Assembly (NCBI GenBank): GCA_947167845.1
Contig: CAMVJQ010000027.1
Span: forward strand, 1-33,431
Direction of reading: 5' to 3'
DNA: 33,431 bases
Source of the DNA: an uncultured Prevotella sp.
Lineage (GTDB): Bacteria; Bacteroidota; Bacteroidia; Bacteroidales; Bacteroidaceae
A program made the translations under genes and the position numbers. Shown here piece by piece: positions 20,522 through 27,670 of this stretch. How positions within the stretch are numbered: the stretch's first letter is position 1; each line of letters starts with the position of its first letter. The notes beneath the pieces were generated by a model. That model was not told where the DNA came from, did not search any database, and saw only the letters and a list, made by a program, of their open reading frames with translations.

Positions 20522-20553
20522 TTAGGTGGAATCAGAAAATAGTTGTACCTTTG
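20522..20553 (+). promoter_or_regulatory. Promoter of rpsL–rpsG–fusA
   Basis: TTAG at 20522–20525 (degenerate –33), a 20-base spacer, and TACCTTTG at 20546–20553. The transcript would begin near 20560 and carry a roughly 88-base leader. Confidence 0.72.
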
Positions 20554-20563
20554 CAGCCCGAAA

Positions 20564-20579
20564 CGCCTTTATGGAGGCG
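20564..20579 (+). promoter_or_regulatory. Leader hairpin upstream of rpsL
   Basis: CGCCT (20564–20568) pairs with AGGCG (20575–20579) right at the predicted 5' end of the rpsL mRNA. The hairpin may stabilise the mRNA 5' end or be part of a ribosomal-protein control leader. No known consensus was identified. Confidence 0.4.
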
Positions 20580-20647
20580 GACTATCGACGTAAAGTGCTG
20601 AATATAAACAAAATAAACATATAATAAATTAAAAAAGTAAAAGTATT

Positions 20648-21028
20648 ATGCCTACAATTTCACAATTGGTAAGAAAAGGCAGAAAGGTGATTGTCGACAA
20701 GTCGAAGTCACCCGCGCTGGACAACTGTCCTCAGCGTCGTGGTGTCTGTGTGCGTGTCTACACAACAACCCCGAAGAAGCCTAATTCGGCTATGCGTAAG
20801 GTAGCCCGTGTTCGTCTGACAAATCAGAAGGAAGTTAACTCTTACATCCCCGGAGAGGGACACAACCTGCAGGAGCACTCCATCGTGCTTGTTCGCGGTG
20901 GTCGTGTGAAGGACCTGCCCGGTGTGCGTTATCACATCGTCCGCGGTACGCTCGATACCGCTGGAGTGGCAAACCGCCTGCAGCGTCGCTCAAAGTACGG
21001 TGCCAAGCGCCCGAAGGCTAAGAAGTAA
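20648..21028 (+). CDS. rpsL: 30S ribosomal protein S12
   Basis: S12 lines the decoding centre. The 126-residue protein begins [20 protein letters not shown] and contains [20 protein letters not shown] and the loop [20 protein letters not shown]. The lysines at the two classical streptomycin-resistance positions (E. coli 42/43 and 87/88, in PKKPNS and GRVKDLPG) are wild type. Full length. A 153-base spacer to rpsG could hold an S7-type control site, but I could not define one. Confidence 0.97.
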   Translation: MPTISQLVRKGRKVIVDKSKSPALDNCPQRRGVCVRVYTTTPKKPNSAMRKVARVRLTNQKEVNSYIPGEGHNLQEHSIVLVRGGRVKDLPGVRYHIVRGTLDTAGVANRLQRRSKYGAKRPKAKK

Positions 21029-21181
21029 CTGACCGGAGAAGGTTAGATGGCCGAAGCAAACAAAAAATCAAACCCGTTTTGCTGGAGAAGCGTCAATAAA
21101 GGTTGAGTAAATGCTCGAGTGAGAGCGTTGAAGAACAAGTAAGAACAGCCCCCAAGCAGAATTTAATCATTCAAAACAAAA

Positions 21182-21658
21182 ATGAGAAAAGCAAAACCAA
21201 AGAAGCGTGTGATCCTCCCGGATCCAGTGTTCAACGACCAGAAGGTCTCTAAGTTCGTGAACCACCTGATGTTCGACGGTAAGAAGACCAAGTCGTATGA
21301 GATTTTCTACAACGCACTTGACACCGTCAAGGCAAAGATGCAGAACACAGAGAAGTCTGCCCTCGAAATCTGGAAGCAGGCCCTCGACAACATTACACCT
21401 CAGGTGGAGGTGAAGAGCCGCCGTATCGGTGGCGCTACCTTCCAGGTGCCGACGGAGATCCGTCCTGACCGCAAGGAGAGCATCTCCATGAAGAATATGA
21501 TCCAGTTCGCCCGCAAGCGTAGTGGCAAGTCAATGTCAGATAAACTCGCTGCTGAGATTATGGACGCATTCAACAACCAGGGTGGTGCCTTTAAGCGTAA
21601 GGAGGATATGCATCGTATGGCTGAGGCTAACCGCGCATTTGCTCATTTCCGTTTCTAA
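21182..21658 (+). CDS. rpsG: 30S ribosomal protein S7
   Basis: S7 nucleates assembly of the 30S head by binding the 3' major domain of 16S rRNA. The 158-residue protein has the expected [20 protein letters not shown] opening, the central [16 protein letters not shown] segment (the family's GG-xx-YQVP-E-R signature) and the [21 protein letters not shown]-terminal helix. It lies in the conserved rpsL–rpsG–fusA order and is followed by an A/G-rich 41-base spacer. Confidence 0.97.
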   Translation: MRKAKPKKRVILPDPVFNDQKVSKFVNHLMFDGKKTKSYEIFYNALDTVKAKMQNTEKSALEIWKQALDNITPQVEVKSRRIGGATFQVPTEIRPDRKESISMKNMIQFARKRSGKSMSDKLAAEIMDAFNNQGGAFKRKEDMHRMAEANRAFAHFRF

Positions 21659-21699
21659 GAATAGGTTTAAGGTAAAAAAGTATAAGGATAAACAAGACA

Positions 21700-23829
21700 A
21701 TGGCAAATCGCGATTTACATTTGACCCGTAACATTGGCATTATGGCTCACATCGATGCCGGTAAGACCACCACCTCTGAGCGTATCCTGTTCTACACAGG
21801 TAAGACGCACAAGATCGGTGAGGTGCACGATGGAGCAGCAACAATGGACTGGATGGCCCAGGAGCAGGAGCGCGGTATCACTATCACCTCTGCTGCTACA
21901 ACCTGTAACTGGACTTGGAATAACAAGACATTCAAGATTAACCTGATTGACACTCCGGGACACGTGGACTTCACTGCTGAGGTGGAGCGCTCACTGCGTG
22001 TGCTCGACGGAGCCGTGGCTACTTACTCTGCCGCTGATGGTGTGCAGCCACAGTCAGAGACTGTCTGGCGTCAGGCCGACAAGTACAATGTGCCCCGTAT
22101 TGGTTATGTGAACAAGATGGACCGTTCTGGTGCTGACTTCTTCGAGACGGTGCAGCAGATGAAGGACATCCTGGGCGCTAACCCCGTGGTGATTCAGGTG
22201 CCTATCGGTGCCGAGGAGAACTTCAAGGGCTTGGTAGACCTTATCAAGATGAAGGCCATCCTGTGGCACGACGAGACGATGGGAGCAGAATATGACGTCG
22301 AGGAGATTCCCGCCGACCTGAAGGCAGAGTGCGACGAGTGGCGCAACAAACTGCTCGAGGCAGCCGCTGAGTATGACGAGGCTCTGATGGAGAAATACTT
22401 CGATGACCCTGAGACGATCACGGAGGATGAGATCATCGCCGCTATCCGCAAGGGTACCATCTCCATGCAGTGCACCCCGATGCTGCTCGGTTCTTCTTAT
22501 AAGAACAAGGGCGTTCAGCCGCTGCTCGACTACGTGTGCGCATTCCTGCCCGCACCTGTCGACGTGGAGGTCATCAAGGGTACTAACCCCAATACGGACG
22601 AGGAAGAGGACCGTCAGCCGTCTGACGATGCGCCGACATCAGCCCTGGCCTTCAAGATCGCTACCGATCCTTATATGGGCCGTCTGGTGTTCTTCCGCGT
22701 CTACTCAGGTAAGATCACTGCCGGTAGTTATGTCTTCAATCCCCGCTCGGGCAAGAAGGAGCGTATCAGCCGTCTGTTCCAGATGAACTCTAACAAGGAG
22801 ATCCCTATGGAGTCCATCGATGCCGGTGATATCGGTGCTGGTGTAGGCTTCAAGGACATCCGCACTGGTGATACGCTCTGCGATGAGGACAAGCCCATCG
22901 TGTTGGAGTCGATGTCATTCCCCGACACGGTGATCTCTATCGCCGTTGAGCCGAAGAGCCAGGCCGACGTTGCCAAACTCGACAATGGTCTTGCCAAACT
23001 GGCTGAGGAAGACCCGACATTCACCGTACGTACCGACGAGCAGAGTGGCCAGACCATTATCTCCGGTATGGGTGAACTTCACCTCGACATCATCATCGAC
23101 CGTCTGAAGCGCGAGTTCAAGGTTGAGTGTAACCAGGGTAAGCCTCAGGTGAACTACAAGGAGGCCATCACCAAGACTGTCATGAATTATCGTGAGGTCT
23201 ACAAGAAGCAGTCGGGTGGTCGCGGTAAGTTCGCTGATATCATCGTCAACGTCGGTCCTGTCGACGAGGACTACGATATCAAGGAGAACGGACCTCTGCA
23301 GTTCATCAACGAGGTGAAGGGTGGTAACATCCCCAAGGAGTACATCCCTGCTATCCAGAAGGGCTTCGAGGCTTCTCTGAAGAACGGTATCCTGGGTGGC
23401 TACCCGATGGATTCGCTGAAGGTTGTCGTCGTCGATGGTTCGTTCCACCCCGTTGACTCTGACCAGTTGTCGTTCGAGGTTTGTGCCCAGATGGCTTACA
23501 AGGCAATCTGCGCTCAGGCAAAGCCCGTACTGATGGAGCCCATCATGAAACTCGAGGTGGTGACACCTGAGGAGAACATGGGTGACGTGATCGGCGACCT
23601 CAACAAGCGTCGCGGTCAGGTAGAGGGTATGGACGAGGCTCGCTCGGGTGCCCGCGTCATCAAGGCCATGGTGCCCCTGTCAGAGATGTTCGGTTATGTG
23701 ACCGCTCTCCGTACCATCACTTCCGGTCGTGCCACCAGTTCTATGGAATACGATCACCACGCTCCGCTCTCCAGCGCACTGGCTAAGGCCGTGCTTGAGG
23801 CGGTCAAGGGCCGTGCCGACCTGGTATAA
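21700..23829 (+). CDS. fusA: Elongation factor G
   Basis: Translocase GTPase of protein synthesis, 709 residues. The G domain shows G1 [10 protein letters not shown]3 DTPGHVDF and G4 NKMD; domains II–V are complete through [20 protein letters not shown]. No truncation. It is the last gene of the rpsL–rpsG–fusA transcript and is followed by a terminator, which cuts it off from rpsJ, its neighbour in Bacteroides. Its A-rich leader closely resembles that of rpoC. Confidence 0.97.
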   Translation: MANRDLHLTRNIGIMAHIDAGKTTTSERILFYTGKTHKIGEVHDGAATMDWMAQEQERGITITSAATTCNWTWNNKTFKINLIDTPGHVDFTAEVERSLRVLDGAVATYSAADGVQPQSETVWRQADKYNVPRIGYVNKMDRSGADFFETVQQMKDILGANPVVIQVPIGAEENFKGLVDLIKMKAILWHDETMGAEYDVEEIPADLKAECDEWRNKLLEAAAEYDEALMEKYFDDPETITEDEIIAAIRKGTISMQCTPMLLGSSYKNKGVQPLLDYVCAFLPAPVDVEVIKGTNPNTDEEEDRQPSDDAPTSALAFKIATDPYMGRLVFFRVYSGKITAGSYVFNPRSGKKERISRLFQMNSNKEIPMESIDAGDIGAGVGFKDIRTGDTLCDEDKPIVLESMSFPDTVISIAVEPKSQADVAKLDNGLAKLAEEDPTFTVRTDEQSGQTIISGMGELHLDIIIDRLKREFKVECNQGKPQVNYKEAITKTVMNYREVYKKQSGGRGKFADIIVNVGPVDEDYDIKENGPLQFINEVKGGNIPKEYIPAIQKGFEASLKNGILGGYPMDSLKVVVVDGSFHPVDSDQLSFEVCAQMAYKAICAQAKPVLMEPIMKLEVVTPEENMGDVIGDLNKRRGQVEGMDEARSGARVIKAMVPLSEMFGYVTALRTITSGRATSSMEYDHHAPLSSALAKAVLEAVKGRADLV

Positions 23830-23859
23830 AAGATACAGAACATATCTTAATATAAGAAG

Positions 23860-23895
23860 AGTCCCGGTATCGCTTGGCGATGCCGGGACTTTTTT
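23860..23895 (+). terminator. Terminator after fusA
   Basis: AGTCCCGGTATCG pairs with CGATGCCGGGACT (13 bp, one wobble) across a five-base loop and runs into six T residues. This is a textbook intrinsic terminator. It also lies just beyond the convergent 53-codon minus-strand frame. Confidence 0.9.
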
Positions 23896-23905
23896 CGTGC
23901 GGTTC

Positions 23906-24067
23906 TCAATTGCCTAACTGCCTGCCGGAAGTCTTCTTGTCGTTGTTCACGGCATAGGCGTAGTAGGCCAGTTGCTCGGCGGTGGAGATATAGACGGTGG
24001 AGCCGTCGTCGCTCTGGGGTATGGCTGCGGCCTTGGCCTCGGCGTAAACGGAAGCCGCCGGGAACAT
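23906..24067 (-). CDS. Short reading frame downstream of the zeta-like gene (53 aa, uncertain)
   Basis: ATG 24067 opens a 53-codon frame ending in TGA, on the same strand as the zeta-like gene and 47 bases downstream of its stop. The peptide (MFPAASVYAEAKAAAIPQSD, then STVYISTAEQLAYYAYAVNN) contains an ISTAEQLAYLA-like stretch of the kind seen at the start of some Bacteroidetes surface repeats, so it may be a fragment rather than a gene. The frame stays open upstream towards the zeta stop without another ATG. A real third gene of the module and a remnant are both possible. Confidence 0.35.
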   Translation of the reverse strand: MFPAASVYAEAKAAAIPQSDDGSTVYISTAEQLAYYAYAVNNDKKTSGRQLGN

Positions 24068-24114
24068 CTTTCGGATGTCTCGGCGGATATTGTCTTTGGG
24101 AAAGGGGGAGGGGC

Positions 24115-24714
24115 TTAGTCGATGATGGCTTGCGCCCAGAGGGGAATGTCGTCGGTATAGCGTTTGAACAGCAGTCCGTCGGTCATGCGGAAGAGCAGGC
24201 GGGCCTCGGCGTCATCTATAGAGTTGTCATAGACATAGACGCGGTCGGCAATCGCTGCCACACGCTTGCAGTTGAGGATGGACTTCTGATAGCGCGAGAT
24301 GATTTTGGGGATGGGCACGTCGTGACCGCCTTGCATCACTCGCTTGGCTATGCGCGAGGAGTTGATGGCTGGATGACATGTGGACACGAAGAAGATTCGG
24401 ATGAAGTAGCCTGCCTCGTGGGCTCGACTGATGAAATCGAACTTGCCCTCTGAGGAGAGGACGGTCTCGAAGATGAGGCTCTGCTGCCGGGCGAGACACT
24501 GCTCACGCTGCTGCTCGCAGTATTGCGCTGCCTGCATGACGGCCTCGGGCGAGTTCCAGTCGCCGAACCGCTCCTGTGCCACCTGGTCGGGATTGATGTA
24601 GAGGGCATCCTCGAGCCACTCGTGGCGCAGTATCTTAGAGGTGATGGTGGTCTTGCCCGACCCGTTTGGGCCGGCAATGACGATGAGAACAGGACGGTGG
24701 GCAGCCTTTACCAT
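24115..24714 (-). CDS. Zeta-toxin-like P-loop kinase
   Basis: A 199-residue cytoplasmic protein with Walker A GPNGSGKTT (about residues 15–23), the INPDQVA segment, IFETVLSS, and the RVMQGGHDVPIPKIISRY block typical of zeta-toxin/AAA_33-type kinases. Known zeta toxins phosphorylate UDP-N-acetylglucosamine and poison cell-wall synthesis; many chromosomal relatives have no proven toxicity. The start ATG 24714 lies eight bases after the stop of a 52-aa gene, so the two are probably coupled. The upstream partner is not recognisably an epsilon or PezA antitoxin. Confidence 0.88.
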   Translation of the reverse strand: MVKAAHRPVLIVIAGPNGSGKTTITSKILRHEWLEDALYINPDQVAQERFGDWNSPEAVMQAAQYCEQQREQCLARQQSLIFETVLSSEGKFDFISRAHEAGYFIRIFFVSTCHPAINSSRIAKRVMQGGHDVPIPKIISRYQKSILNCKRVAAIADRVYVYDNSIDDAEARLLFRMTDGLLFKRYTDDIPLWAQAIID

Positions 24715-24722
24715 ACCAAAAG

Positions 24723-24881
24723 TCAGATAGCAGCAGCAGCCTGCTTGAGTTCATCAAAATAGCGCTTTGTCGCCAGAATGTTTGCCACTCGGGCATCCTC
24801 TGCGGCCTCCCGCATCAGTTGGCTGAGCACCTCGTCGGTAGGCTCTTCCATGCTCGTCAGTTTGTAGGTGTCAATGCTCAT
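24723..24881 (-). CDS. Small 52-aa protein, putative partner/antitoxin of the zeta-like kinase
   Basis: First gene of the minus-strand module, 25 bases after the predicted transcription start. The product (MSIDTYKLTSMEEPTDEVLS, then LMREAAEDARVANILATKRY and FDELKQAAAAI) is acidic and appears almost entirely helical. It has no membrane segment or visible DNA-binding motif. Its size, helical character and position resemble small type II antitoxins, but no family is recognised. Similar small genes before zeta-type kinases occur in Bacteroidales, as far as I recall. Confidence 0.72.
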   Translation of the reverse strand: MSIDTYKLTSMEEPTDEVLSQLMREAAEDARVANILATKRYFDELKQAAAAI

Positions 24882-24912
24882 GTTGCATCCTTTCGTTTAT
24901 GGGTTACGGGTG

Positions 24913-24944
24913 CAAAGATAGTGTAAATCGAGCGAAATACCAAA
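24913..24944 (-). promoter_or_regulatory. Promoter of the zeta module
   Basis: On the minus strand TTTG (24941–24944), a 20-base spacer, and TATCTTTG (24913–24920). A full match to the Bacteroidetes promoter form. Transcription would start near 24906. Confidence 0.78.
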
Positions 24945-25028
24945 GGAAAACTTGTTTTTCTTTGTATTTTTCCCCCGAAGAAATATCCGTTGTGGTGTGT
25001 CAGTAAGTCAAAGAACGGTAGCCGTGAG

Positions 25029-25157
25029 CTAATCGCGGTTGGGCTGGAACAAATGGGCGAGGAGCCAGAGCGTGCAGCCCAGAATGAGGGCATAGCAGGC
25101 GCCGAAGGCGAGGAGGAGCCACAGGGGCGTCTCGTGTAGGAATGTCATGAAATCCAT
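25029..25157 (-). CDS. Small membrane protein (42 aa)
   Basis: ATG 25157 opens a 42-codon frame. The peptide MDFMTFLHETPLWLLLAFGA continues with CYALILGCTLWLLAHLFQPN and RD, a single hydrophobic helix (about residues 12–36) with a short charged tail. A –7-like element TAACTTTG (minus strand, 25184–25191) lies 27 bases upstream, though no good –33 element is seen. Small one-helix proteins are easily missed in annotation. Function is unknown; it could also be chance, but promoter, start and hydrophobic pattern agree. Confidence 0.5.
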   Translation of the reverse strand: MDFMTFLHETPLWLLLAFGACYALILGCTLWLLAHLFQPNRD

Positions 25158-25217
25158 CTTGCAGTCTGTTTATGATCCTGGGGCAAAGTTACGCATTTCC
25201 GGCGAGACGGACTGTCT

Positions 25218-25316
25218 CAAAACGGCACTTGGTGTTGCAAAACGCCCCTGGAAGGTGTTGCAAAAACGGCGCATGGTGTTGCAAAACAGCGCAAAAGGTG
25301 TTGCATAACGGCATTT
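25218..25316. repeat. Short tandem repeat, four copies of GGTGTTGCAAAAC
   Basis: GGTGTTGCAAAAC or a close variant begins at 25231, 25254, 25275 and 25297 (periods 23, 21 and 22 bases). The 8–10 bases between copies vary. A partial unit (CAAAACGGCACTT) precedes the first copy. The array lies between the start of the minus-strand 42-aa gene and the plus-strand PAP2 promoter, so it may be a cis-regulatory array or a replicating intergenic repeat. Confidence 0.75.
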
Positions 25317-25330
25317 CCGACCCGAAATGC

Positions 25331-25361
25331 TTGCAGAATCGGTAAAATCTTCGTAACTTAG
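25331..25361 (+). promoter_or_regulatory. Promoter of the PAP2 phosphatase gene
   Basis: TTG at 25331–25333, a 20-base spacer, and TAACTTAG at 25354–25361, one base off TAnnTTTG. It would leave a leader of about 90 bases before ATG 25461. Confidence 0.6.
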
Positions 25362-25460
25362 CACCCGAAATGAAAGAGATGCAATTCACAGCCGCGGCAC
25401 AGTATCAGAAACGATCAGACAACAGACAATAAAACAAAATAAGTAAACTAACCCATCATT

Positions 25461-26330
25461 ATGAAACAGTCAAGACTATGGATGCTCGCCGCCATCCTCG
25501 CAATCTGCGGCAACGTGACAAGTTACGCTCAGGAAGAAGAGCAGGTGGTAGACGCATACTTCACCACGGACGAGATGCCCGACATGATGAAATTCCTACC
25601 CGGACCGCCCGACAGCACGTCGGTGGCCTTCATGAACGACGTGGCCCGCTACTACTGGGGCAAGGAGATGCGCAAGAACCCGGAACGGGCCGACCAGGCC
25701 ACGCGTGACGCCGTCTATGGGCTGCCCACCATACTGACCGAGTTTGAGGAGGCCTTCGGCATGAAGATCAGCGAGGAGGACACGCCAGAGATCTACAAGG
25801 TGCTGCTCGAAGGGACAGCCACCTGTGACAGCATCTGCACCAAGCCCAAGAAGAAATACAAGCGCCGCCGTCCCTTCATGGTGTTCAACGAGCAGACGCT
25901 CACTCCCGACGAAGAGGAGAGCCTCAGGGGGAATGGCTCCTACCCCTCTGGCCACACCCTCTTAGGATGGAGTTCAGCCCTGCTGATGATGGAAATCAAC
26001 CCCGACCGCGCCACCGAGATCCTGGCCCGCGGCTACCGCTATGGCGAGAACCGGCTGGTGGTGGGTGCCCACTGGCAGAGCGACACCGATGCCGCCCGCC
26101 TGGCGGCCTCGGCAGCCTATGCCCGGCTGCATACCAGCGAGCGCTTTCTGGAGCAGATGAAGAAAGCCCGTGCCGAATATCAGGCAATAAAGGGCGATCC
26201 CTCAGCCGTGCGCAGCGCCACCATCATCGAGCACCCCGCCACCCGAGCCTATCGCCTCGACGGCACTCCTGCCTCCGATGCCACCCAGGGAATCGTCATC
26301 GAAGGCGGGAAAAAGGTTGTGAGGAAATAA
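25461..26330 (+). CDS. Secreted PAP2-family (class A-type) acid phosphatase
   Basis: A 289-residue exported phosphatase of the PAP2/vanadium-haloperoxidase superfamily. A signal peptide (about 1–24, SYA-QE) is followed by the three active-site motifs: K-x6-RP at 130–138, PSGH at 162–165, and R-x5-H-x3-D at 198–208 (RLVVGAHWQSD; Asn replaces the usual Ser before Arg). No membrane helices follow, so it resembles soluble periplasmic class A non-specific acid phosphatases rather than lipid phosphatases. The C-terminus (YRLDGTPASDATQGIVIEGG then KKVVRK) carries the shared Prevotella tail, unusual for this enzyme family. It precedes rpsJ but has no obvious link to it. Confidence 0.92.
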   Translation: MKQSRLWMLAAILAICGNVTSYAQEEEQVVDAYFTTDEMPDMMKFLPGPPDSTSVAFMNDVARYYWGKEMRKNPERADQATRDAVYGLPTILTEFEEAFGMKISEEDTPEIYKVLLEGTATCDSICTKPKKKYKRRRPFMVFNEQTLTPDEEESLRGNGSYPSGHTLLGWSSALLMMEINPDRATEILARGYRYGENRLVVGAHWQSDTDAARLAASAAYARLHTSERFLEQMKKARAEYQAIKGDPSAVRSATIIEHPATRAYRLDGTPASDATQGIVIEGGKKVVRK

Positions 26331-26398
26331 GCAGAACGGCACGAGGCCCGCAAAGGATTAAAAAAACTTAAATATACACACGCTCCCGACTGACGGAC

Positions 26399-26429
26399 TT
26401 GCGTATATCAATTATAATATGTACCTTTG
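26399..26429 (+). promoter_or_regulatory. Promoter of rpsJ
   Basis: TTG at 26399–26401, a 20-base spacer, and TACCTTTG at 26422–26429. An AAAAAACTTAAAT element lies upstream. The arrangement is nearly the same as the promoter at 33138–33168. Confidence 0.8.
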
Positions 26430-26440
26430 CAGCCCAAAAC

Positions 26441-26476
26441 AAGAGAAAAGCGACTGTCGCTGAGCAAATGACTCTT
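26441..26476 (+). promoter_or_regulatory. Structured 5' leader of rpsJ
   Basis: AAGAG (26441–26445) can pair with CTCTT (26472–26476), enclosing a perfect inner hairpin AGCGAC-T-GTCGCT (26449–26461). The structure occupies the first part of a leader of about 90 bases. In other bacteria the S10 operon leader is an L4-responsive site; I see no known consensus here. Confidence 0.45.
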
Positions 26477-26526
26477 TAGCGGCGTCCGATATCTAAGTAT
26501 TAATAATTAAAAGTAAAGAAAAGAAA

Positions 26527-26832
26527 ATGAGTCAGAAAATTCGTATCAAGCTGAAGAGCTACGACCACAAATTGGTCGACAAGTCAGCCGAGAAGATTGT
26601 GAAGGCTGTGAAGGCTACTGGCGCTATCATCAGCGGTCCTATCCCCCTTCCCACACACAAGCGTATCTACACCGTGAACCGCTCTACCTTCGTTAACAAG
26701 AAGGCCCGTGAGCAGTTCCAGCTGTCAGACTACAAGCGTCTGATTGACATCTACAGCTCAACGGCTAAAACCGTCGATGCCCTCATGAAGCTTGAGCTTC
26801 CCAGCGGTGTCGAGGTTGAGATCAAGGTATAG
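26527..26832 (+). CDS. rpsJ: 30S ribosomal protein S10
   Basis: S10 (NusE) is part of the 30S head and of antitermination complexes with NusG and NusB. The 101-residue protein is full length: [20 protein letters not shown] at the start, [20 protein letters not shown] in the middle, and the usual SGVEVEIKV end. It has its own promoter and is followed by a strong terminator 30 bases after the stop, so it is expressed alone. In most bacteria it is followed directly by rplC, which is absent downstream in this window. Confidence 0.97.
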   Translation: MSQKIRIKLKSYDHKLVDKSAEKIVKAVKATGAIISGPIPLPTHKRIYTVNRSTFVNKKAREQFQLSDYKRLIDIYSSTAKTVDALMKLELPSGVEVEIKV

Positions 26833-26861
26833 TACCTGCATCAAGGCATCATCAGAGAAAT

Positions 26862-26893
26862 ACAGCCGGAAGTTTTGCGCTTCCGGCTGTTTC
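26862..26893 (+). terminator. Terminator after rpsJ
   Basis: ACAGCCGGAAG and CTTCCGGCTGT form a perfect 11-bp stem with loop TTTTGCG, followed by TTTCTGTGTGT. The loop and flanks closely resemble the terminator at 32959–32987. Confidence 0.88.
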
Positions 26894-26992
26894 TGTGTGT
26901 AATTTTATTCGTCCAAAAGGATTCCTTGGGGTTTCGTATGGCTGGGATGTGCATATAAATTTTTATCACAAATAAATTCAAAAGTGTGTTAA

Positions 26993-27387
26993 AACGTCAC
27001 TATATCAGTTATGTCGCTGATAATCAGATTGTTAGACGGTGATGTTTTGTGTTTGTAAACGTCACTTGAACGTCACAATTTGCCTAAATTCGGAATTTTG
27101 TTGACTTATTTGTCTCATCTTAACCCCTATTAAACTGGAAAAAGGATAGGAGTTTGTCATAGTTTACCCAGTCTGAACTGACAGTTTAGACTGGCTAAAC
27201 TGTCAGTTCAGACCGTTTGTGCTAAAGCCGAACTGCCTAGTTTCCAATAGCTTACAGTATATTTAACGCTATTTTATGCCGTATTTTGTCAAATAATTAG
27301 TAATAGTGACGTTTAAGTGACGTTTCTTTTCATTAAGCGTCACTATCTATCTTTGTAAACCAAATATTTAGTATCGATAGTGACGTT
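26993..27387. repeat. Array of seven AACGTCACT sites
   Basis: Forward copies start at 26993, 27058, 27069 (last base differs) and 27336 (second base differs). Reverse copies (AGTGACGTT) start at 27305, 27316 and 27379. Two pairs (27058/27069 and 27305/27316) are direct repeats exactly 11 bp apart, about one helical turn, and the two pairs are inverted relative to each other with 19 of 21 bases matching. This looks like a set of binding sites for a DNA-binding protein. Confidence 0.75.
27171..27213. repeat. Perfect palindrome, 18-bp arms, 7-base spacer
   Basis: GTCTGAACTGACAGTTTA (27171–27188) is exactly reverse-complementary to 27196–27213. The spacer is GACTGGC. No T-run follows. It is centred between the two inverted AACGTCACT pairs. 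The outer word CCCAGTCTG is also found in the 18.2-kb inverted repeat. Confidence 0.8.
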
Positions 27388-27489
27388 TTGCACTAAAAAT
27401 GAAGAATATTTTTCAAAGAAATTTTTCTGACGCTATCACATATAAGTAATAAATGCTTACATCGACTATAAAGACAAGAAGCACCTTTG

Positions 27490-27581
27490 CGTCCAGGATA
27501 TGCGCTTGCCGGGTCGGAATAAGCGTCTTTCCCCTATCTATCCTGCAATCTGTAATGCATAAAGAAGTGCTTTTTTTATGC
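27490..27581 (+). ncRNA. Possible small structured RNA
   Basis: A CACCTTTG element (27482–27489), one base off TAnnTTTG, is followed by CAGGATA (27494–27500) pairing perfectly with TATCCTG (27539–27545). These enclose a CGCTT/AAGCG hairpin (27503–27525). A last hairpin GCATAAA/TTTATGC (27557–27581) contains a run of seven Ts. Promoter-like start, nested stem and terminator-like end suggest a transcript of about 90 bases. No family recognised; a leader of the next gene is an alternative. Confidence 0.35.
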
Positions 27582-27642
27582 AATAAGCTTTGTGAATTGA
27601 ATAAAAAGTAGTAACAATGAATGGGATTTCAAGAAAAAATGA

Positions 27643-27650
27643 TATCTTTG
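27643..27650 (+). promoter_or_regulatory. –7 promoter element of the Kelch–AraC gene
   Basis: TATCTTTG matches TAnnTTTG and lies 20 bases before ATG 27671. No clear –33 element is seen 20 bases upstream, which would fit a promoter that needs an activator. Confidence 0.5.
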
Positions 27651-27670
27651 CAAGCAAAATTAGTGAATGA

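Larger units (their letters stand above)
26891..27670. other. AT-rich non-coding stretch upstream of the Kelch–AraC gene
   Basis: About 780 bases without a convincing gene on either strand. It contains seven copies of AACGTCACT or its complement, an 18-bp-arm palindrome, a possible small structured RNA and a promoter for the downstream gene, each listed separately. Base composition is visibly more AT-rich than the flanking genes. Confidence 0.7.

Noticed and set aside
25218..25316. CRISPR array
   Set aside because: Units are 13 bases with 8–10-base fillers, far too short for CRISPR repeats and spacers, and no cas gene is present.
26891..27670. Insertion sequence or transposon
   Set aside because: No transposase frame, no terminal repeats with target duplication; the inverted AACGTCACT pairs are short and internal.
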